DNA of 64,000 bases. It comes from Bacteroidota bacterium. Its GTDB lineage: Bacteria; Bacteroidota; Bacteroidia; Chitinophagales; Chitinophagaceae. The notes below the pieces were generated by a model, which saw only the letters and a list, made by a program, of their open reading frames with translations, made no database searches and was not told the origin of the DNA. Of this stretch, positions 59,040 to 64,000 are shown piece by piece. Both the position numbers and the translations under genes were made by a program. Position 1 is the stretch's first letter. Every line of letters begins with the position of its first letter. Location: positions 248,001 through 312,000 of the forward strand of contig JAHEFI010000001.1 in assembly GCA_024640255.1 (NCBI GenBank), written 5' to 3'.

Positions 59040-60422
59040 TTATTTGGTAGTTAAACCATCCAAAATTGCAACCTCCTCTTCAATGAATTCTTTTGTCATG
59101 AATGGTATTCTCTTCATGGCAAATTCATGATACTTTTCGTTGACTTCAAATCCAACGTAGTTTCTTCCGAGCATAAGTGCGGCTTCGCCTGTTGATCCGG
59201 ATCCGCTGTAGGGATCTAAAATCAAATCTCCTGGTTGACTTGTTGTAAGTATTGCCAATAGACACAACTTACTGTCATAAGGGGCTGCGTGATCAAATTC
59301 AGGATCAACCTTCTTGAATACAGCGGTATTAGCACCTGCACTTGACATGACATCCTCGTATTCTTGAAGATCAATGAAGTCACGAAAGTTTTTATAGGGT
59401 TTGCGAATAGATTCATTTGAATGAACTGTTCCTTTAGCACCTCTGTTTTTGAAACCTTTATTAACTTTCATGGGTTCATCTCGCCAAATTTTAAGAGGGT
59501 AGTATGAGTAATTTTCATGGTCTTTAACCAAGTGGAAAATCTTTTCATAACTCTTCATCAAATGTCTGTCTGAATTCACTGGCTTCATGTTCTTTTTATG
59601 AAGGATGATTTCATTCACGCACTTGAATAAACCCTCTTGATGCAAACGAAGTATCAACATATTAGATACCAATGGGCTATAACCCATACCGCCATACTCA
59701 CCGAAATTCATAAAGTATGACCCTGTATCTTTTAACACACGATGCACCTCTCTAAAATGAGGCATCAAACTTTCAACGAACTCTTCTGGCTTTTCCTCAT
59801 GACCAATTTCAACTTTTTCTGGTGTTGAATTACCATAGCAACGAGCTTGAAAATATGGTGGTGACGAAACCACCGTTGTCACAATACCACTCTTTACCTT
59901 TTTCATGGATTCGCTGGATTCGTTATATAACTTGAATCTGGTATCCACTTCCTTTGGAATGATCTCCTTATCTTTTTCTTCCGCTCTTTCCTTGGCAAAC
60001 TTGTGATAGTTTTTGATTAAGTTGTCGGCTGATGCTGGTGTGTATTCACCGCTTCGCATCTTTTCTTCAATTTTCATATCCAACAACTCTTTCAATCCAT
60101 CTGCCTTCGCTTGTTTTGTTGCTTGAATTACATTATCAATCCTTCTTACAGTTGATGCAGAGACTGAATGGTCTAATAATTCGGCAGCTTTATCAAAACG
60201 TGTGACCTTCTTTTTATCCTTTGATGTAGCATTTTCATCTACTGCTTTTGGATCTAAGTCATTACGTTTACCTTGTTCAGGTGGAAATAGGCTCAAGTAA
60301 TATTGGGATTCATTAATAATCTCCTCTTGAGTTTTAACTCTTTGAAGATTGTGCATTACTACACACGCTTCAGAAGTCTTTGAGTCTTCAACAACCACTA
60401 CTTCTATGGTCGCCCACTTCAA
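59040..60422 (-). CDS. DNA methyltransferase part of a ParB-like/methyltransferase gene split by TAG
   Basis: 460 residues if begun at the TTG directly after the TAG. The first ~45 residues (WATIEVVVVEDSKTSEACVV, MHNLQRVKTQEEIINE) finish the ParB-like domain that starts in the next entry; ~50-150 form a helical linker with a KorB/ParB-type helix-turn-helix region (SVSASTVRRIDNVIQA). Methyltransferase motif IV is VVSSPPYFQARCYG (~195) and motif I DPYSGSGSTGEAAL with NYVGFEVNEKYH (~405), the order of beta-class N4-cytosine/N6-adenine enzymes. Target sequence unknown. No restriction endonuclease gene is seen, so it may protect or regulate the element. Whether it is translated is uncertain. Confidence 0.78.
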   Translation of the reverse strand: MKWATIEVVVVEDSKTSEACVVMHNLQRVKTQEEIINESQYYLSLFPPEQGKRNDLDPKAVDENATSKDKKKVTRFDKAAELLDHSVSASTVRRIDNVIQATKQAKADGLKELLDMKIEEKMRSGEYTPASADNLIKNYHKFAKERAEEKDKEIIPKEVDTRFKLYNESSESMKKVKSGIVTTVVSSPPYFQARCYGNSTPEKVEIGHEEKPEEFVESLMPHFREVHRVLKDTGSYFMNFGEYGGMGYSPLVSNMLILRLHQEGLFKCVNEIILHKKNMKPVNSDRHLMKSYEKIFHLVKDHENYSYYPLKIWRDEPMKVNKGFKNRGAKGTVHSNESIRKPYKNFRDFIDLQEYEDVMSSAGANTAVFKKVDPEFDHAAPYDSKLCLLAILTTSQPGDLILDPYSGSGSTGEAALMLGRNYVGFEVNEKYHEFAMKRIPFMTKEFIEEEVAILDGLTTK

Positions 60423-60611
60423 CTATTTAGCCGCCTCCCAGCGTAATACTCCAGATTGTATTACATTTTTATTGTTAATCACTATCGGCTCAAGTTGTCC
60501 GTACTTGTGCATCGAATTAGCAAGCATGTCTACTTTTCTTCTTGAGTAGATCTTGCTGTTTGCTTTGCTTGGAGACAATAAATTAATGTCCAAGCTGGTT
60601 ACATTTTTCAT
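60423..60611 (-). CDS. ParB-like N-terminal fragment, ends at an in-frame TAG
   Basis: 62 residues MKNVTSLDINLLSPSKANSK to VLRWEAAK. The block YGQLEPIVINN and VIQSGVLRWEAAK is the ParB/Srx-like nucleotide-binding motif (usually GHRRxxAA). After TAG the same frame continues without a gap into LKWATIEVVVVED, exactly what should follow in a ParB domain. The original gene was therefore one frame from 60611 to 59040, and the TAG is a nonsense change, a sequencing error or a recoding site. Confidence 0.75.
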   Translation of the reverse strand: MKNVTSLDINLLSPSKANSKIYSRRKVDMLANSMHKYGQLEPIVINNKNVIQSGVLRWEAAK

Positions 60612-60875
60612 GTATCTATATTTAAAAATTAAAAAACAGTGGCGATTTTTGCAGCAACACGCACTTTAGTTGCAAGTCATCTGGCTCATTCTATCGAGCC
60701 CTTGTCTCTTGGTATCTCATACCGATGGTTTTATTTATGATTAAAATTTTGGTTCTGATTTGAAGGCGCTACTATGAGGCTCTGATTTGTATTTCTGTCA
60801 TACTTTATTTTTTGCGATTAATTTAATAGTATTAATAGTAAACAAAAAAGCTTTACTAAAAAGTGAGCAAAAAAA
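60612..60875. other. Intergenic region with no gene
   Basis: 264 AT-rich bases between the ParB-like start and the next leftward gene. Leader of the ParB/methyltransferase gene; includes imperfect dyads such as GGCTC...GAGCC (60690-60702). No open frame of interest. Confidence 0.5.
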
Positions 60876-61478
60876 TTAATCTAGTTCATTAATGCATTTT
60901 TTTAGATTGCTTACTAATTGTTGAAGTGTACCATTTTCGTTCATCCTCCTATCCATTTCTTCGTTTATGATTTTCGCTGATATTTCTTCTGTTTTTGAAC
61001 CTTTGATTGCATACTTCTTTCCCGTTTTTTTATCAATTAGCATATCAGTCTCTTTATCAATAGATCCGATATTCACTCTTATAAACTGGTTTTTGGGCTC
61101 ATTAGTGGGGAATGAAGCTCTTGCAACTAACCATTCTCTTTTTACATCGTTAATTTTATTATTTGCTCTATCTTTTTTTACCTCAACAAGACCTTTGGCG
61201 GTATTCATGATTATATATCTTTCTAAATCTGCAGCTGCTTTAATCATTTTTTTCAAAGAAGGATTATTAATTAATTTAGTATATTCTTTAAGCGCTAATA
61301 GATTCTCATTGATAAGCGATTCAGAATCGAAGTCAGATAATCTTGCATTTTTTAATCTCTCTTGAGATAATGCTGTATGATTCTCAATAAAGTTTAATGC
61401 AGAACCATTTACCTCTTTATCGGCAAGTATGTTGCCAAATGGCTTTGTTAAAATTTTCTTGTATGATTGTTTTTTCAT
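60876..61478 (-). CDS. Mobile-element protein of unknown function, helical
   Basis: 200 residues from MKKQSYKKILTKPFGNILAD; six residues upstream are open, but the promoter box TACCTTTG lies there, so the later ATG is chosen. Predominantly helical and basic, with RLKNARLSDFDSESLINENL, MIKAAADLERYIIMNTAKGL and a C-terminal EEMDRRMNENGTLQQLVSNL. No family recognised; no membrane or signal sequence. May act on DNA, given its charge and neighbours. Confidence 0.6.
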   Translation of the reverse strand: MKKQSYKKILTKPFGNILADKEVNGSALNFIENHTALSQERLKNARLSDFDSESLINENLLALKEYTKLINNPSLKKMIKAAADLERYIIMNTAKGLVEVKKDRANNKINDVKREWLVARASFPTNEPKNQFIRVNIGSIDKETDMLIDKKTGKKYAIKGSKTEEISAKIINEEMDRRMNENGTLQQLVSNLKKCINELD

Positions 61479-61482
61479 ACCG

Positions 61483-61514
61483 CAAAGGTAAGGCAATCTT
61501 ACTCAATTAGCAAA
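61483..61514 (-). promoter_or_regulatory. Promoter of the gene ending at 60876
   Basis: -7 box TACCTTTG (61490-61483, exact) and TTTG (61514-61511) 20 bases upstream; ATG four bases after the -7 box, i.e. essentially leaderless. Confidence 0.65.
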
Positions 61515-61677
61515 AAATATTTCTTTACTAATATCAAGTTTTATCAAAAAAATATTTTGTATTTGGTATTAATAATTGAATTTCAATTACTTGGATGGGA
61601 ATATTTTTTTTACTTCATTTCAAAAGAATTGATGTTGGTTACCTGAAAAGAGCTTTTTGGTGTGTAAAAGGCACGTA

Positions 61678-61908
61678 TTAATCCACCAAGCATTCAGGGT
61701 ATTTCAATTTGTAAAGCTCAAATAGACCTTCACGAACGATGTCGCTCTTCTGGCGACGAGTCAACGCACAGAGACGATCCAGTCTGTTCTTTTCAATGGT
61801 ATCGATGCGTAATCTTACAAATTCACTTTTTACAATAGCTTTTTGGTTCTTCATAGGTGGTTTATCAATAAATACTGCAGAATTTAAGAAAGACGTGGAA
61901 CTTGCCAT
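61678..61908 (-). CDS. Ribbon-helix-helix-like small DNA-binding protein
   Basis: 76 residues (or 58 from the internal ATG at 61854, MKNQKAIVKSEF). The segment KSEFVRLRIDTIEKNRLDRL followed by CALTRRQKSDIVREGLFELY has the strand-helix-helix pattern of CopG/MetJ-like regulators, with RQKSDIVREGL as second helix. Such proteins on mobile elements repress conjugation or plasmid-maintenance genes. Divergent from the DUF6291-like gene. Confidence 0.65.
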   Translation of the reverse strand: MASSTSFLNSAVFIDKPPMKNQKAIVKSEFVRLRIDTIEKNRLDRLCALTRRQKSDIVREGLFELYKLKYPECLVD

Positions 61909-61970
61909 CTTTTTTGTGGCAACAATGGATTTTGCTGATTTTGGTTGTATTTATTAGAAACTGGAATACT

Positions 61971-62675
61971 ATGGGATACAAAGAAGAAACAGAATTAGCA
62001 GACGTAGCTAATGTAAATGACAATAATGAAGAGGCACCAATTGGGATGCCACCACAGATACTAATGAAGGTATCATGGGGTAAGCAGTTGAAATTTCTAA
62101 CTGATGAAGATAAAGCTGCTGTTTTTACAAACATCTTTAATTACTACCTTGGTGACGATTTGGTTGAAATGAATCCAGTCGCAGAAATGTTCTTTGCAAC
62201 TGCAGCAGAATTATTTGATTACAACATAAACAAATACGAGGAAACAGTAAAGCTAAATCGGATTAAAGGAAAGAAGGGTGGTCGTCCACCAAAAGAAACC
62301 CGAAATAACCCAACGGGTTTATTGGAAAACCCGAATAACCTAAAAGAAAAAGTAAAAGATAAAGCAAAAGAAATAGTAAAAGAAAAAGAAATTGTAATAG
62401 ATAGTTCTAGTATAAAGCAATATCAAAATAAAATCAGAAAAATAATTGAAATAGATTTTCGTTCTTTGCCAGACCAGCAATCTAAATTCTTTTGTTACGA
62501 TGTAATTGAACTAGTAGAAAAGCTGGGGTGGTCTAGATTTGATTTAATTGTGTTTGGAACTCCAGCTAAAGATATTACCAGTGTTTTATCTGCATATAAT
62601 TTAATTGAGCTGGAACAGCAGGTAAAGAACACCAGGAGAAATTACTCTTATTTTCTTGATAAGTTAATTGAATAA
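61971..62675 (+). CDS. DUF6291-like protein with AT-hook-like motif
   Basis: 234 residues from MGYKEETELADVANVND; 23 hydrophobic codons upstream are open but would overlap the divergent gene and do not resemble a signal. N-terminal domain ~25-110 (LKFLTDEDKAAVFTNIFNYY, AEMFFATAAELFDYNINKYE) resembles DUF6291 proteins of phage and mobile elements; it is followed by KKGGRPPKETRNN (AT-hook-like GRP), a K/E-rich linker and a C-terminal helical domain. Possible role in element replication; inferred from gene context only. Confidence 0.6.
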   Translation: MGYKEETELADVANVNDNNEEAPIGMPPQILMKVSWGKQLKFLTDEDKAAVFTNIFNYYLGDDLVEMNPVAEMFFATAAELFDYNINKYEETVKLNRIKGKKGGRPPKETRNNPTGLLENPNNLKEKVKDKAKEIVKEKEIVIDSSSIKQYQNKIRKIIEIDFRSLPDQQSKFFCYDVIELVEKLGWSRFDLIVFGTPAKDITSVLSAYNLIELEQQVKNTRRNYSYFLDKLIE

Positions 62676-62682
62676 ACTATCC

Positions 62683-62760
62683 TCAACGAAGAGGTGAGTG
62701 GAACGAACCATGACGAAGTCTTCGACTTCAAACCCCATCACCCCAATTCCGCTCGACCCC
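62683..62760. other. GC-richer structured spacer
   Basis: Contains the perfect hairpin GAAGTC-TTC-GACTTC (62715-62729) nested between AAGAGG near 62690 and CCTCTT near 62755, which can pair as an outer stem. Could be a small structured RNA, an attenuator or a nicking-site region; no family recognised. Confidence 0.35.
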
Positions 62761-62782
62761 TCTTCCCCATGAAAAAAACACA

Positions 62783-62998
62783 ATGAATTTTTGCAACTTT
62801 TTGCCGTATAACTTTAATGATAGATACAACTATTCAGTGGAATACCCCAAATATTCTTTGTATTTCATTGGTATCGATGAATGTATCGGAAACGAAAAGA
62901 TGATCAAAATTTGGGGACATAAAACTGGTCTGTGGGGATTCTTCAATATCTATCCTATTCGTGAATTAAGACCAATAAAAAATATTTTTTCAAATTGA
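62783..62998 (+). CDS. Small protein of unknown function
   Basis: 71 residues rich in aromatic residues (MNFCNFLPYNFNDRYNYSVE, YPKYSLYFIGID, GHKTGLWGFFNIYPIREL). No signal peptide. No family recognised. Lies among rightward small genes of the element. Confidence 0.45.
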   Translation: MNFCNFLPYNFNDRYNYSVEYPKYSLYFIGIDECIGNEKMIKIWGHKTGLWGFFNIYPIRELRPIKNIFSN

Positions 62999-63041
62999 GT
63001 GCGAATGTATCACATCGTACTATTTATATTAAACAACAACT

Positions 63042-63209
63042 ATGAAATTAGAACCACTAGCAAACGTTAAGAAAGCAAATCGATTGAAAATGATTATAAC
63101 AACAGAACAATTTCACAGGCTCGCACAAAATGTCATCAACGAACAGGAATTAGATACCATAAAGAAGACCTATTTAGTTAAACAACCAAACAATGGCAAG
63201 AAGAAATAG
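63042..63209 (+). CDS. Small protein of 55 residues, overlaps next gene
   Basis: MKLEPLANVKKANRLKMIIT then TEQFHRLAQNVINEQELDTI and a basic tail KQPNNGKKK. The last 17 bases overlap the start of the gene at 63193 in another frame, typical of coupled small phage/plasmid genes. The helix REQ..LAQNVINEQE suggests an alpha-helical protein. Unknown function. Confidence 0.5.
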   Translation: MKLEPLANVKKANRLKMIITTEQFHRLAQNVINEQELDTIKKTYLVKQPNNGKKK

Positions 63210-63507
63210 AAAAAGAATTGAAATCAAGTATCCTGAAATTGCAGTGTTTGCATTATCCAAAGGATCGCAAATGAATGAACTTGTGCATAAGGGACAAAGT
63301 TATTATTACATGTTAAACATGATTGAAACACTTATGAGAAAGAGTAATGTTGTAAGTGGCAAGGTTGGAATATCAGGATATAAGGAAGACGTTGCAGCAT
63401 ACTTGGCAGCCTTATTAGAGGTCTATTTTTACAAAGACATGGAAATAGACTTGATGGAAGACATCAACGAATATGACCCTGATATTATGCCAAACAAGTT
63501 TTACTAG
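63193..63507 (+). CDS. Small basic protein of unknown function
   Basis: 104 residues. Basic N-terminus MARRNRKRIEIKYPEIAVFA, then a helical part GQSYYYMLNMIETLMRKSNV and YKEDVAAYLAALLEVYFYKD, acidic end. Ends in TAG, showing that TAG is used as a stop in this element. No family recognised. Confidence 0.55.
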   Translation: MARRNRKRIEIKYPEIAVFALSKGSQMNELVHKGQSYYYMLNMIETLMRKSNVVSGKVGISGYKEDVAAYLAALLEVYFYKDMEIDLMEDINEYDPDIMPNKFY

Positions 63508-63664
63508 GGATCATGAAGCAATTGAATTTCATAATAGCAAGATTTGCAATTCTTTGCGCTTTGCCAGTATACTTTCACCGCAGATCAACTTGCTGAATTT
63601 GTTTGGCATGAGATAAAATCAACTTGTTTTCAAATGGAATCAAGTCAAATTTTATTTTTGGAAT

Positions 63665-63686
63665 AATGTAAAGTATACTTTACATT
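63665..63686. promoter_or_regulatory. Perfect 22-bp palindrome, probable operator
   Basis: Core TGTAAAGTATACTTTACA (63667-63684), extended by AA/TT... symmetric bases to 22. Lies 22 bases before the ATG of the membrane protein gene at 63709. Perfect dyads of this size are typical repressor sites, for example of small XRE-type regulators. Confidence 0.65.
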
Positions 63687-63708
63687 TGGGTTCACTAAAT
63701 AATAATTT

Positions 63709-64000
63709 ATGAAACCTTCATTTCTATTACCAAATCGTTTTAAGAAAGCAGGGATTTTTTTCTTCCCAATTGGAATAATTGTATGGGTGCTAATTCATCG
63801 AGGATTATTTAGCACTGATTTAAACCACCAGATGAAAGTATTAATACTTACCCTATCATTCCTTAGTTTCTTATTTGGACTTTATTTTATTACTTTCTCA
63901 AAAGAACCAATTGAAGATGAATATATTAATAGTGTAAGGTTGAAGTCCTTTCAAATCAGCTCCATTACTCAAATGGCATTTTTCTTAATATCATTCATCA
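63709..64000 (+). CDS. Two- or three-helix membrane protein, 3' end beyond window
   Basis: First 97 residues visible: MKPSFLLPNRFKKAGIFFFP, helices GIFFFPIGIIVWVLIH (~15-30) and LILTLSFLSFLFGLYFITFS (~45-64), then cytosolic EPIEDEYINSVRLKSFQISS and the start of another helix. Small membrane proteins with EDEYI..LR..SFQI occur in Bacteroidota directly before a small XRE-family regulator gene; such a gene is expected just right of the window. Function unknown. Confidence 0.65.
   Translation, partial: MKPSFLLPNRFKKAGIFFFPIGIIVWVLIHRGLFSTDLNHQMKVLILTLSFLSFLFGLYFITFSKEPIEDEYINSVRLKSFQISSITQMAFFLISFI

Larger units (their letters stand above)
56734..64000. mobile_element. Left part of a serine-recombinase mobile element at tRNA-Asn
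   Basis: Begins at the tRNA-Asn 3' half and runs past the window edge. Carries a large serine recombinase, ParB-like/DNA methyltransferase, ribbon-helix-helix protein, a DUF6291-like protein with AT-hook-like GRPPK, and several small unknown genes. The other att copy, expected to repeat the tRNA-Asn 3' half, is not in the window. Confidence 0.75.

Noticed and set aside
59040-60611. Complete restriction-modification system
   Set aside because: Only a methyltransferase-like gene is visible; no nuclease motif is found in the neighbouring unknown genes.
63513-63664. Possible small genes: ATG frame of 27 codons at 63513, and an open frame with TADQLAEFVWHEIKSTCF ending near 63664
   Set aside because: The first is too short and stops early; the second has no ATG or good start and may be the remnant of a gene. 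Neither is supported enough to annotate.
1-64000. CRISPR array
   Set aside because: No regularly spaced 25-40 bp direct repeats with unique spacers were seen; repeated DNA is limited to paralogous genes and the tRNA-flanking repeat.
56734-64000. General TAG-to-sense recoding in the mobile element, as in some crAss-like phages
   Set aside because: Several small element genes appear to use TAG as their natural stop, and extension past these stops adds no plausible protein.

Overview
The window is AT-rich bacterial DNA from a member of the Bacteroidota, most likely a Chitinophagaceae-like bacterium (the genus cannot be fixed from sequence alone). Support comes from a SusD/RagB tail, a TonB-linked outer-membrane barrel receptor, a type IX secretion sorting domain, a GH97 glycosidase, an SDR-type threonine dehydrogenase paired with Kbl, and several -7 boxes of the Bacteroidota form TAnnTTTG placed a few bases before start codons.

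Layout. 1-9 kb: the end of a susD-like gene, a secreted unknown, a DUF47/PiT phosphate pair, and a four-gene operon for N-acyl-D-amino acid / D-glutamate metabolism (secreted deacylase, DUF1611/DgcN-like protein, enolase-superfamily epimerase, APC permease). 9-13 kb: a Tat-exported sugar-isomerase-like protein, a class II cAMP phosphodiesterase and two L,D-transpeptidase genes. 13-29 kb: a signalling block containing a membrane-bound AraC-type regulator, a beta-propeller/Y_Y_Y sensor ending in a SpoIIE-type PP2C phosphatase, an RsbW-like kinase, a STAS protein, a GAF-PAS-nucleotide cyclase-HD fusion, a TMEM175-like channel, and four tandem TPR-TM-SpoIIE paralogues. 28.7-31.7 kb, 42.5-43.3 kb and 45.7-48.0 kb: eight members of an uncharacterised single-pass membrane family with a His-rich constant head and a divergent body. 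31.9-45.7 kb: housekeeping and accessory genes (TonB receptor, GNAT, methyltransferase, threonine degradation, GH97, esterase and others).

48.1-54.2 kb: an islet of about 6.0 kb carrying three secreted FG-GAP proteins. It is bounded by 98-bp direct repeats made of the 3' half of a CAU tRNA gene plus its terminator, and it contains no integrase. 54.3-56.8 kb: outer-membrane protein, HflX, Rieske protein and tRNA-Asn. 56.8 kb to the end: the left part of a second mobile element, headed by a large serine recombinase whose 3' end lies antisense to tRNA-Asn. It carries a ParB-like/DNA methyltransferase gene split by an in-frame TAG, and a series of small plasmid- or phage-type genes.

The strongest unexplained signal is an inverted repeat, GTTCC-N13-GGAAC, with exactly the same spacing at four intergenic places: before the AraC regulator/SpoIIE sensor, before both multi-gene arrays of the His-head family, and before a SnoaL-like lipoprotein. 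It links the signalling block to the membrane-protein arrays as a candidate undescribed regulon. Functional statements below rest on motifs read by eye; no database search was possible.
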